DNA of 14,174 bases from UCB3 sp964415605 (GTDB taxonomy: Bacteria > Chloroflexota > Anaerolineae > Epilineales > Epilineaceae), in assembly GCA_964415605.1 (NCBI GenBank), contig CAYQBA010000125.1, positions 1 through 14,174 of the forward strand, given 5' to 3'. A program made the position numbers and the translations under genes. Shown piece after piece: positions 6,478 through 13,704 of the stretch (position 1 is its first letter; each line of letters opens with the position of its first letter). The notes beneath the pieces were generated by a model. It was not told where the DNA came from and made no database searches. It saw nothing but the letters and a program-made list of their open reading frames with translations.

Positions 6478-7983
6478 TCACGGCACGTCGGCCGCGGCCG
6501 CTCTCGCCAGCACCCGCCCGCCGATGGGCGCCGCGACCGTCGCCCCATCGCCGCCGTTGACGACGAGCACCGCGATGGCCACGCGCGGCGCAGCGGCCGG
6601 CGCGAACCCCACGAACCACGCGTGCGGGCGCTGGCTGCCCCCGAGCTGGGCCGTGCCGGTCTTGCCGCCGATGTCGATGCCGGCGGCGTCCCGGGCCGGC
6701 CGCGCATGGCCGTCGGTGGCGGCGACGACCATCGCCCGGCGGACCTCCGCCGCGGTGGCGGCGCCGATCGGGCTGTGCCACGTGCCGCGCTCGTCGGCGA
6801 TCCGGCCCCAACGGACGCCGGGCACGTCGTCGAGCAGGTAGGGCACGGGCAGGCGGCCGTCGCCGGCGACCGCCGCCGCCACCAACGCCATGTGCATGGG
6901 CGTCGTGACGATCTCCCCCTGCCCGAAGGCGGCGCTGGCGAGCTCGGGCGGCGCGAGGGCGGCCTTGCTCGAAAGGCTGCCGGCCGCGACCGGCAGGGGA
7001 AACGGCGGTGCCTCGCCGAGCCCGAAGGCCTCGGCGTGCGCGCGGTAGCGGTCCGGGCCGAGCGCCATGCCCAGGCGGGCGAACGTCAGGTTGCAGCTCC
7101 AGCCGAACGCGTGAGCCATGTCAAACGTCGTGACGCCGTCCGGGTTGTTGTCGCAGGCCACGCGGAAGCCGCCGAACGTGTCCGACGCGTCCCCGTCCGC
7201 CACCGTCGTGTCGAGGGTGGTGATCCCGTCCTGGAGCGCGGCCGCGAGCGTCACGACCTTCCACACCGACCCGGGGGCGTACAGCCCCTGGGTCGCCCGA
7301 TTGAACAGCGGCCGTCGCGGGTCGTCCGGCGGGGCGCCGCCCATGTCGAGCCGGGAGGGGTCGAACGTCGGCTGGCTGACCAGGGCGCGGACGGCGCCCG
7401 AGGCGGCATCGACCACCACGACCGCCCCCTCGCGCGCGCCGAGCAGGCCGGCGGCGAAGGCTTGAAGGTCGGCGTCGAGGGTGAGGACCACGTCGTGGCC
7501 GGCCTGCGGCCGGTGCAGCACCCGCGATGCGATCAGCTGGCGCCAGCTGAGCCCCAGGTCGCCGCGCAGCGCGTCGTCGTAGGCGAACTCGGCGCCTCCG
7601 GCGCCATAGGGCACCCGCGGGTCGCCGCCCGCCCCGTAGCGCCAGGTCTGGAAGCCGACCACGGGCGCCGCCGCCGGCACCGGGTAGCGCCGCGTGGGCG
7701 GGCCCGCGTCGGGCCCGCCGTCGTCGCCGTCCGCGGCGCCGGGCAGCGGCGTGACCGGCGCGAGGCTCTCGGCCAGCACCACCCCGCGGCGGTCGAGGAT
7801 CCGGCCGCGCCGGATGCGCTGGTCGAAGGCGATGCGCCGCGGGTTGTCCGGGCGGGCGGCGAGCGACGGGGCCGCGACGATGCCCCAGTAGACGGTGGCT
7901 GCCGCGACGAGCCCCAGGCCGGCGAGGACGACCGCCGCCACCCGGGCCGTGTGGCGGGCGATCGACGGCGACGCGCCGCTCAT
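6478..7983 (-). CDS. pbpA: Class B penicillin-binding protein, transpeptidase (PbpA-like)
   Basis: A D,D-transpeptidase that would cross-link peptidoglycan with the SEDS polymerase encoded just upstream. It has 501 residues, matching the roughly 490-residue PbpA type. One membrane anchor lies at about residues 13-35. RRGRILDRRGVVLAES (58-73) is the class B N-terminal motif. The active-site motifs are all present: SVWK (239-242) with Ser239 acylated by substrate or beta-lactam, SCN (296-298), and KTGTAQ (441-446). GQGEIVTTPMHMA (354-366) is also typical. A Gly/Asp/Pro-rich insert occupies about 80-100. There is no PASTA domain. The ATG at 7983 overlaps the stop of the SEDS gene as ATGA, with GAGG just upstream. 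The C-terminus ends soon after the transpeptidase fold. Confidence 0.94.
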   Translation of the reverse strand: MSGASPSIARHTARVAAVVLAGLGLVAAATVYWGIVAAPSLAARPDNPRRIAFDQRIRRGRILDRRGVVLAESLAPVTPLPGAADGDDGGPDAGPPTRRYPVPAAAPVVGFQTWRYGAGGDPRVPYGAGGAEFAYDDALRGDLGLSWRQLIASRVLHRPQAGHDVVLTLDADLQAFAAGLLGAREGAVVVVDAASGAVRALVSQPTFDPSRLDMGGAPPDDPRRPLFNRATQGLYAPGSVWKVVTLAAALQDGITTLDTTVADGDASDTFGGFRVACDNNPDGVTTFDMAHAFGWSCNLTFARLGMALGPDRYRAHAEAFGLGEAPPFPLPVAAGSLSSKAALAPPELASAAFGQGEIVTTPMHMALVAAAVAGDGRLPVPYLLDDVPGVRWGRIADERGTWHSPIGAATAAEVRRAMVVAATDGHARPARDAAGIDIGGKTGTAQLGGSQRPHAWFVGFAPAAAPRVAIAVLVVNGGDGATVAAPIGGRVLARAAAADVP

Positions 7984-9269
7984 CGATCCTCGCCGCTGAT
8001 GCGCAGCACCAGGCCCATTGCGGCCGCGCTCGTGACGATCGAGGTGCCTCCGTGCGAGAAGAACGGCAGCGTGATGCCCGTCAGCGGGATCAGGCGGAGG
8101 ACGCCGCCGAGGATGATCAGCGTCTGGACGCTCAGGCCGAGGGTCAGGCCGGCGGCCAGCATCTGCCGGAACGGGGTGGACGCGTGGATCGCGACCCGGA
8201 AGCCGGCGAGGAAGAGCGCGGCGTACACGGCGAGGACGGCGCCCGCGCCCGCCAGGCCGACCTCTTCGACGAGCGCGGCGTAGATGAAGTCGGTGTGCAC
8301 GGCCGGGATCAGCGTCGGGAGCCCCTGGCCGATCCCGGCGCCGAGGATACCCCCTTCGGCGATGGCCATGAGGCCCTGCAGAAGCTGATAACCGGTTCCC
8401 GCCGGATCCGCCCACGGATCCAGCCAGATGGCGACCCGGGTCTGCACCACCGCGATCTCGTGGTGCAGCAGCCACGCCGAGCCGGCGAACAGCGCAAGGC
8501 CCCCCGCAACATACGTCGGCCGCCCGCTGACGAGGTAGAGCATCGCCAGGCCGATCACGAACAGCAGCAGCCCGGCGCCGAGGTCCCGCTGCGCGGTGAG
8601 CAGGGCGAGCGACAGGCCCATCATTGCCGCCATGGGGATAAGGTAGGGCCATGGCATCAGCCGCACGGGCCCGAGCTTGAGCGAGGCCTCGGTGAGGATC
8701 TCGCGCTTGTCCTCCAGGTAGCCCGCCATGAAGAACACCAGGACCAGGCGCAGCACCTCGGAGGGCTGGAACGTCAGCCCGCCCCCGCCGAGCCACAGGC
8801 GTGGCCCGCCCGGGATGGCGCTGCGCCCGGCCACGAGCGTGACCCCCACCAGCGCGATGCCGAGGATCGCCCAGGAGTACCGATAGCGCTGGATCAGCCG
8901 CAGCTCATACGGCAGGTGGGTGGCCGCCGCGAGCACGACGAGCCCGACGATGAGCCAGGCCCATTGCCGCGTGGCCAGGGCCGGCGCGACCCGCTGGTTC
9001 AGCGCCAGGCCGAGCCCCATGAGGAGCACGACGCACGGCAGGATGCGCTGTTCGGCGCGCGGGCAGCGCCAGACCAGGCTGACATGGACCGCGAACGCCA
9101 TGGCGGCCAGGGCCAGCACGGGGCCGAGCCCTCCGATCGCGATGCCGCCGCCCGGTCGCGCCGCGCCCGGCAGCCCCGCGGCCACCCCGCAGGCGATGGC
9201 CAGGCTCAGCAGCCCGAGCTCCTCCCAGCGCCATCGGCGCGTCGCCGCGCGCGGCGCGTGCGCGACCAT
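7980..9269 (-). CDS. rodA: SEDS-family peptidoglycan glycosyltransferase (RodA/FtsW/SpoVE)
   Basis: A polytopic membrane enzyme that polymerises lipid II into glycan strands. From the ATG at 9269 it has 429 residues with about 10-12 hydrophobic segments. SEDS landmarks are GGGGLTFQPSEVLRL (161-175), AQRDLGAGLLLF (226-237) with Asp229 as the probable catalytic residue, VHTDFIYAALVEEVGLAGA (324-342), and GITLPFFSHGGTSIV (398-412). The motif around the Asp is QRD rather than the QPD of Proteobacteria. The neighbours fhaA, fhaB and pbpA are those of the actinobacterial rodA locus, so RodA is more likely than FtsW, but sequence alone does not settle it. A GTG at 9302 would add 11 residues. Neither start has a strong SD, so the start is uncertain. 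Confidence 0.92.
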   Translation of the reverse strand: MVAHAPRAATRRWRWEELGLLSLAIACGVAAGLPGAARPGGGIAIGGLGPVLALAAMAFAVHVSLVWRCPRAEQRILPCVVLLMGLGLALNQRVAPALATRQWAWLIVGLVVLAAATHLPYELRLIQRYRYSWAILGIALVGVTLVAGRSAIPGGPRLWLGGGGLTFQPSEVLRLVLVFFMAGYLEDKREILTEASLKLGPVRLMPWPYLIPMAAMMGLSLALLTAQRDLGAGLLLFVIGLAMLYLVSGRPTYVAGGLALFAGSAWLLHHEIAVVQTRVAIWLDPWADPAGTGYQLLQGLMAIAEGGILGAGIGQGLPTLIPAVHTDFIYAALVEEVGLAGAGAVLAVYAALFLAGFRVAIHASTPFRQMLAAGLTLGLSVQTLIILGGVLRLIPLTGITLPFFSHGGTSIVTSAAAMGLVLRISGEDR

Positions 9270-9359
9270 CGGGCCCGTGCTAGGGCATGCCCCGGCGACC
9301 ACACCCGCCGCCGGGGACCCGCCGACGCGCGGCCCGCAGGATCGGTCGGTGCCGTGGTC

Positions 9360-9821
9360 TCATGGCAGCGACGGGGCGACGAGGCGCAAGCTGACGCTCC
9401 CGACCTGGATCACGTCCCCGGAGCGCAGCAGCGACTGGGCACGGCCGGCGACCGGCTGCCCGTTGACCGCCGTGCCGTTGGTGCTGCCGAGATCCTCGAC
9501 CCACCACGCACCGTCCCGGAAGCTGAACACGGCATGCCGGCCCGACACGGTCGGGTCCTGAACCACGACCTCGTTGTCGAGGTCGCGGCCGATGCACGCA
9601 ATCGTTCCGAGGGGGAGGGCCGTCCCCGGGGGACGCTCGCTCGCGCCGGCGGACAGGACGATCAGCCGCGCGCCTGGGGGCTCCACGGCCCGTCCCGCGC
9701 CTGCCCGTTGAGCGGTGCGCAGCTCGCGCCAGGCCAGGGCGCCGACGGCGGCGACGAAGCCGTACAACGCCAGCACGAGAACGGCCCGCGCGAAGAACAG
9801 CTGCGACTCGATCGGGCTCAC
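9360..9821 (-). CDS. fhaB: Membrane-anchored FHA-domain protein (FhaB-like)
   Basis: A small phosphothreonine-binding adaptor of 153 residues. Residues 8-31 form one hydrophobic segment. A short linker leads to an FHA domain at about 70-148, with GRDLDNEVVV (78-87), SGRH (93-96) and LGSTNGTAVNG (111-121); these keep the Arg, Ser, His and Asn used to hold phosphothreonine. In Actinobacteria the equivalent protein is phosphorylated by Ser/Thr kinases and recruited to cell-wall synthesis; a similar role is inferred here. The GTG start at 9821 overlaps the fhaA stop as GTGA, so translation is probably coupled. A 90-base gap separates it from the ATG of the SEDS gene. Confidence 0.88.
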   Translation of the reverse strand: MSPIESQLFFARAVLVLALYGFVAAVGALAWRELRTAQRAGAGRAVEPPGARLIVLSAGASERPPGTALPLGTIACIGRDLDNEVVVQDPTVSGRHAVFSFRDGAWWVEDLGSTNGTAVNGQPVAGRAQSLLRSGDVIQVGSVSLRLVAPSLP

Positions 9822-10558
9822 CCGGCCGCCTCCGGGGGCTCGAGCCGCGCCGCCACCCGCCCGATCTGCAGGCGATCCCCTGGCCTGAGGAGGCTGCTGG
9901 TCGTGCGATGGCCGTTGACGAAGGTGCCGTGGGCGCTGTCGAGGTCTTCGATCATCCAGTGGTCGCCACGGGGCACCAGACGGGCATGGTGGCGCGACAC
10001 CGATTCGTCGTCGACGATGACGTCGTTGTCGAGCGCCCGGCCCAGCGTGACGACGCGCGCCTCCGCCAGCCTGACGCCGCGCGGGCCGATGAACAGCGTG
10101 ACGGCGGGCGGTGCGGGTGGCCCACCGGTCGGGGCCGGGACCTGGAGCGCCTCGGTGCGCTGGCCAGCGTCGCCCAGCACGACCCCGCTCCGATCGACGA
10201 GGTCGGATTCGATGCGCAACCGCCCGGGCCGCAGCGCGGGGTCGGCCAACAGGCCGACGCGGACGCGCCCGACGAAGCTGAGGCCGGACTCGCGGCCGCG
10301 CGCGCCGAGGTAGGCCGCGAGCTCATCCTCCAACCCCTTCTGGAACGCGGCGAAGCCGGCCAACGTCGCCGGGGCGAGGAAGACGCGGAAGCTGTTTGGG
10401 ACGTAGACCTGTCCGGCGCCGATCGTGCGGTGGTCATCCATGTGCTCGGCCAGGCGGCGGGCGATGTCCACCGGTTGGATTCGCGCGCCCAGGAGGCCGG
10501 CCAAGCCGCCTTCGAGGAACTGATTGACCCACCGCTCGAACCGTTGCAGCACCTTCAT
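9818..10558 (-). CDS. fhaA: DUF3662 and FHA-domain protein (FhaA-like)
   Basis: A soluble 246-residue protein. Residues 1-115 match the FhaA N-terminal domain (DUF3662), beginning LQRFERWVNQFLEGGLAGLLG (4-24) with QPVDIARRLAEHMDDHR (28-44) and VYVPNSFRVFLAP (51-63). A Pro/Gly linker at about 139-152 leads to an FHA domain at about 153-238: LGRALDNDVIVDDESVSRHH (172-191), then IEDLDSAHGTFVNG (203-216). The usual STNGT is SAHGT here, so a conserved Asn is His210; the Arg and SRHH residues that bind phosphate are kept. In Actinobacteria FhaA links kinase signalling to peptidoglycan synthesis. The ATG at 10558 follows a TATAAT by 9 bases and has no SD, suggesting leaderless translation. First gene of the minus-strand operon. 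Confidence 0.9.
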   Translation of the reverse strand: MKVLQRFERWVNQFLEGGLAGLLGARIQPVDIARRLAEHMDDHRTIGAGQVYVPNSFRVFLAPATLAGFAAFQKGLEDELAAYLGARGRESGLSFVGRVRVGLLADPALRPGRLRIESDLVDRSGVVLGDAGQRTEALQVPAPTGGPPAPPAVTLFIGPRGVRLAEARVVTLGRALDNDVIVDDESVSRHHARLVPRGDHWMIEDLDSAHGTFVNGHRTTSSLLRPGDRLQIGRVAARLEPPEAAG

Positions 10559-10567
10559 CGCGGGCCG

Positions 10568-10597
10568 ATTATACGCTGCCGCGCGCCCCGCCGTCCA
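10568..10597 (-). promoter_or_regulatory. Promoter of the fhaA operon
   Basis: The minus strand shows TGGACG (10597-10592), 18 bases, then a perfect TATAAT (10573-10568). Only 9 bases separate the -10 from the fhaA ATG, so the transcript would start within about 0-3 bases of the start codon. Confidence 0.6.
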
Positions 10598-10653
10598 CCG
10601 GGGTCGGGCTCGCGGCGCGGCGCGCGCGGTCGCGCTGCCGGGCCCGCGCCCCG

Positions 10654-10684
10654 TTCGGCATCGGCGGCGCCGCCGCGCTATAGT
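10654..10684 (+). promoter_or_regulatory. Possible promoter of the zinc-ribbon gene
   Basis: TATAGT (10679-10684) lies 7 bases before the ATG at 10692. A weak -35, TTCGGC (10654-10659), is 19 bases upstream. It is divergent from the fhaA promoter in the same 133-base gap. The GGGGGG just before the ATG is too close to act as a normal SD. Confidence 0.4.
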
Positions 10685-10691
10685 GGGGGGC

Positions 10692-10979
10692 ATGCCGACC
10701 CTCGAGAGCCCCAGCGGCGCCGCCGCCTGCCTGTACACGGTGGCGGTGTTCCTCGTGATCGTCGCGCCCCTGTACCTGATGCTCCGGTTCTTCGTGCGGC
10801 TCATCCGGGCCTACTACGGCTTCGACCCCGTGCCCGATGACCCGGGTCCCCCCTTGCGCGTGTGCGCCGGCTGCCACAACACGGTCCTGGAGAAGGACTT
10901 CACGCACTGCCCGTATTGCGGCCAGACGCTTCCTCTCGTTCCGGCGGAGGCGCCGGCGGGGCCGCGCCCGCCCCAGTGA
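10692..10979 (+). CDS. Small membrane protein with a cytoplasmic zinc ribbon
   Basis: A 95-residue protein of unknown function. Residues about 13-35 form one hydrophobic helix (CLYTVAVFLVIVAPLYLMLRF region). RLIRAYYG follows, suggesting the C-terminal part is cytoplasmic by the positive-inside rule. CAGC (58-61) and CPYC (73-76) form a four-Cys zinc ribbon. The tail is Pro/Ala-rich. The frame is open further upstream, but this ATG fits the hydrophobic start and the -10 element 7 bases before it. It sits between the fha operon and the lepB operon and has its own probable promoter. The ribbon could bind zinc for structure or protein contacts; no enzyme motif is present. Confidence 0.75.
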   Translation: MPTLESPSGAAACLYTVAVFLVIVAPLYLMLRFFVRLIRAYYGFDPVPDDPGPPLRVCAGCHNTVLEKDFTHCPYCGQTLPLVPAEAPAGPRPPQ

Positions 10980-11003
10980 CCCGAGCGGCGGTTGGCGGTC
11001 GGC

Positions 11004-11032
11004 TTGGCCACCCTGACGCCCCCGTCTATAAT
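11004..11032 (+). promoter_or_regulatory. Promoter of the lepB operon
   Basis: TTGGCC (11004-11009), a 17-base spacer and a perfect TATAAT (11027-11032) make this the best promoter in the window. It lies 9 bases before the ATG of a 13-codon ORF and about 40 bases before lepB. Confidence 0.7.
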
Positions 11033-11041
11033 CCGTCGCGC

Positions 11042-11083
11042 ATGCAGCCGATCTTCAGCACAGCACACGGGTGGGAGCGGTGA
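11042..11083 (+). CDS. Putative 13-codon leader ORF before lepB
   Basis: ATG at 11042 opens MQPIFSTAHGWER, and its TGA (11081-11083) overlaps a GTG at 11080 that starts lepB, as GTGA. The ATG stands 9 bases after TATAAT, exactly as at fhaA, so a transcript from this promoter would begin almost at this codon. It is too short for codon statistics, so coding is inferred from position only. It may be a real leaderless ORF whose termination feeds ribosomes to lepB, or a chance ORF. Confidence 0.4.
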   Translation: MQPIFSTAHGWER

Positions 11084-11625
11084 TACGCGACATCGTCGAG
11101 GCCGTGGTCTTGGCCGTGGTGTTGTTCCTCGTGCTTCAGTTCGCCTTCCAGAACACGATCGTCGAGGGGTCGAGCATGGAGCCCAACTTCGTCGATCGCG
11201 AGTGGTTGCTTGTCAGCAAGCTGTCGTACCGCCTGTCCGCCCCGCAACGGGGCGACGTGATCGTGTTCTGGGCGCCCGATCAGGAGTCCAAGGAGTTCAT
11301 CAAGCGCATCGTCGGCCTGCCGGGCGAGACGGTCACCGTCCGCAAGGGGATGGTGTACATCGACGATCGGCTGCTGGACGAGCCCTGGGCCCCGATCCCC
11401 GATGCGACGTCGTTCGGCCCCTACGCGGTGCCGGAAGGCCAGTACTTCGTGCTGGGCGACAACCGACCCAAGAGCAACGACTCGCGCACGTGGAACGGCT
11501 CCGGAGGCGCCCTGGATGGATCGCGGATCATCGGCAAGGCCTGGTTGAGCGTCTGGCCGCCCGAGACGTGGGGTGTCGTGGCCGAGCGGCGCCCTGGCCC
11601 GGCGACCGTCGTCGACAGGCCCTAA
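11080..11625 (+). CDS. lepB: Signal peptidase I
   Basis: It would cleave signal peptides from exported proteins at the outer face of the membrane. From GTG at 11080 it has 181 residues, the short Gram-positive-like (SipS) size. One N-terminal membrane segment spans about residues 8-24. The catalytic Ser is in EGSSMEPNF (Ser32 in SM), the general-base Lys is in FIKRIVGLPGE (Lys76), and LGDNRPKSNDSRTW is the conserved box D/E. A GTG at 11071 in the same frame would add 3 residues. I prefer 11080 because of the GTGA overlap with the leader ORF. Neither start has a well-spaced SD. The next gene begins 5 bases after its stop. Confidence 0.95.
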   Translation: MIRDIVEAVVLAVVLFLVLQFAFQNTIVEGSSMEPNFVDREWLLVSKLSYRLSAPQRGDVIVFWAPDQESKEFIKRIVGLPGETVTVRKGMVYIDDRLLDEPWAPIPDATSFGPYAVPEGQYFVLGDNRPKSNDSRTWNGSGGALDGSRIIGKAWLSVWPPETWGVVAERRPGPATVVDRP

Positions 11626-11630
11626 GCGCT

Positions 11631-12395
11631 GTGCGTGTCACGGTGTTGGGCGCCAGCCCCGTGCGCCCGAACCCCGGCCGCGCGTGTTCGGGGTATCTGC
11701 TCGAGGCGGAAGGGCGCCGGTACCTCGTCGACTGTGGCGCGGGGGTTCTGGCGCGCCTGCTCTGTCACGCGGACCTCGCCGCGATCGACGCTGTCGTGAT
11801 CTCGCACGCCCATCCCGACCATTGCCTCGACCTGGTGAACGTGCGCCAGGCGCTGGCGCACGCACCGGGGCCCCGGCGCACCGACCCGCTGCCGGTGTAC
11901 GTCGGTGCGGCGGCGCACGCGACCATCGTGCGCCTCGGAGCGGCGTTCGCCGATCCGTCGACGGCATTTTGGGAGCCCTGGATCGACTTCAGGGTGTTCG
12001 ACGGCACCACCACGTTGACGCTGGACGGCGTGCAGGCGCACGTCGCGCCGGTGCGCCATTACGTCCCATGTTGGGCCATCCGGTTCGAGCACCAGGACCG
12101 GGTGTGGGTCTATACGGCGGACAGCGGCCCGAGCGATGCGCTGACATTGCTCGCGGCGGGGGCCCACCTCGTCATCGGCGAGTCGACCTTGCCGGACCGG
12201 CGCGGCCACGAAGGCGCATGGGGGCACATGTCGGCGGCGGAGGCGGCCGAGCTGGCCGTGGCGGCGGGGGCCGAGCGGCTGGTCTTGACCCATTACTACG
12301 CGGAGCTGGCACCGGCGCTGCTCGCCTCCGCGCAACAGCACGCGGGCGGCCGTCCGGTCGACCTGGCACGGGAGGGCGAAGTCCATGTCGTCTGA
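11631..12395 (+). CDS. MBL-fold metal-dependent hydrolase (RNase Z/ElaC-like)
   Basis: A 254-residue metallo-beta-lactamase-fold protein. The metal motif HAHPDH is at residues 59-64. Further probable ligands are His143 (VRHYVP), Asp164 (YTADSG), and His221 (LTHYY); GHMSAAEAAELA (198-209) is typical of the ElaC/RNase Z-like branch (COG1234 type). There is no long exosite arm as in true tRNase Z, so tRNA processing is not certain and a phosphodiesterase or other hydrolase is equally possible. It begins at GTG 5 bases after the lepB stop, without an SD. Its last 11 bases overlap fabF. Cytoplasmic, no signal peptide. Confidence 0.9.
   Translation: MRVTVLGASPVRPNPGRACSGYLLEAEGRRYLVDCGAGVLARLLCHADLAAIDAVVISHAHPDHCLDLVNVRQALAHAPGPRRTDPLPVYVGAAAHATIVRLGAAFADPSTAFWEPWIDFRVFDGTTTLTLDGVQAHVAPVRHYVPCWAIRFEHQDRVWVYTADSGPSDALTLLAAGAHLVIGESTLPDRRGHEGAWGHMSAAEAAELAVAAGAERLVLTHYYAELAPALLASAQQHAGGRPVDLAREGEVHVV
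12370..12376 (+). promoter_or_regulatory. Ribosome binding site of the fabF-like gene
   Basis: GGGAGGG, 8 bases before the ATG at 12385, lies inside the end of the MBL-fold gene. It supports the overlapping start. Confidence 0.6.
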
Positions 12396-13704
12396 GACAC
12401 ACGCAAACGCGCACCTGAACGCATGGCTGGCGGACCGCGCCGCCGCGTCGCGGGTCGTGGTCACCGGGATGGGCGTCGTGACGGCGCTCGCGACCGACGT
12501 GCCGGCCTTCTGGGCCGGCATCCGGGCCGGCCGGAGCGCCGTGCGCACGTTGGATCACCTTCCCGTCGAAAAGTACCCGACGCGCATCGCCAGTCACATG
12601 GGCGACTATGTCGCACCCGACTTCATCGAGCGGCGCGAGGCGCGGCACATGGCGCGCTTCAGCTTGATGGCCCTGCAGGCCACGCACGAAGCGCTGGCCG
12701 ATGCCGGCCTCGGGCATGCCCTGGAGAGCGATCGCGCGGGCGTGTGCCTCGGCTCGGCGGTCGGCGCCCTCGACGAGACGCAGAACGCCGTCGACGTGCT
12801 GCGCCAGAAGGGCGGCATGCGCGTGTCGCCGTTCTACATCGTCACCTCGCCGTGCAACATGGCCGCCTACCACGTCGCCCACACGTTCCGCGCCCTCGGC
12901 CACAGCAACACGTGCGTGACGGCATGCGCGGCCGGGACGCAGGCCATCGGCGAGGCGGTCGAGGTCATCCGGCGCGGCGACGCCGACGTCATGATCGCCG
13001 GCGGGACCGAAGGCGGGCTGTGCGAGCTGTCGCTGGCCGCGTTTTGCGTGGGCAACGCGTTCTCGCGGCGCAACGACGAGCCCGAGCGCGCCAGCCGTCC
13101 CTTCGACCGCGACCGCGACGGCTTCATCGGCGGCGAGGGGGCGGGCGTGGTGATCCTCGAGCGGTTGGACCACGCGCTGGCGCGCGGTGCCCGGATCCAC
13201 GCCGAGGTCCTGGGCTACGGGGCGTCCAACGATGCGCACCACCTCATCGCCCCCGAGCCGAACGGCGCCGGCGCCGCCCGTGCCGTGCGCGCGGCGCTGC
13301 GCAATGCTCGGATCTCGGCCGACGCGGTCGACTACGTCAACGCGCACGCGACGGGAACGCAGCTCGGCGACATCGCCGAGACGCTCGCGATCAAGTCGGT
13401 GCTCGGCGATCGGGCCTACGCGGTGCCCGTCAGCGCGACGAAGAGCATGATCGGCCATCTGTTCGGGGCGGCGGGTGCCGTCGAGGGCATCACCACGATG
13501 CTGGCCTTGCGCGACGGCATCCTCCCGCCGACGATCAACCTCGACAACCCCGATCCGCAGTGCGACCTGGACTACGTGCCGCACACGGCGCGGCGGCAAG
13601 CCATCGACGTGGCGATCTCCAACTCCTTCGGGCTGGGGGGCCAGAACGCCGTCGCCGTCTTCGCGCGCTACGCCGGTCCGGGCGCGCGCCCCGCGTCGAC
13701 GTGA
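12385..13704 (+). CDS. fabF: Beta-ketoacyl-ACP synthase II (FabF-like)
   Basis: A condensing enzyme that would elongate acyl-ACP with malonyl-ACP in fatty acid synthesis. It has 439 residues; FabF is usually about 410-415. The extra length is about 20 residues before RVVVTGMGVVTALA (23-36) and a short tail. The Cys-His-His triad is complete: VTACAAGTQAIGEA (178-191) with Cys181, VNAHATGTQLGD (318-329) with His321, and KSMIGHLFGAAGAVE (353-367) with His358. SNSFGLGGQNAVAVF (412-426) is the conserved end. The second His motif differs from the usual NAHGTSTPLND. No acyl carrier protein or other fab gene is in view, so a secondary or specialised synthase is possible. Its stop overlaps the next start as GTGA. 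Confidence 0.93.
   Translation: MSSETHANAHLNAWLADRAAASRVVVTGMGVVTALATDVPAFWAGIRAGRSAVRTLDHLPVEKYPTRIASHMGDYVAPDFIERREARHMARFSLMALQATHEALADAGLGHALESDRAGVCLGSAVGALDETQNAVDVLRQKGGMRVSPFYIVTSPCNMAAYHVAHTFRALGHSNTCVTACAAGTQAIGEAVEVIRRGDADVMIAGGTEGGLCELSLAAFCVGNAFSRRNDEPERASRPFDRDRDGFIGGEGAGVVILERLDHALARGARIHAEVLGYGASNDAHHLIAPEPNGAGAARAVRAALRNARISADAVDYVNAHATGTQLGDIAETLAIKSVLGDRAYAVPVSATKSMIGHLFGAAGAVEGITTMLALRDGILPPTINLDNPDPQCDLDYVPHTARRQAIDVAISNSFGLGGQNAVAVFARYAGPGARPAST

Noticed and set aside
8052..10313. 753-codon plus-strand open frame across the SEDS and fha genes
   Set aside because: It crosses three well-supported minus-strand genes and looks like a reverse-complement artefact (charged, Gln/Arg-rich).
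12172..13599. 475-codon minus-strand open frame opposite fabF
   Set aside because: FabF catalytic motifs lie on the plus strand; the minus translation has no recognisable domain.
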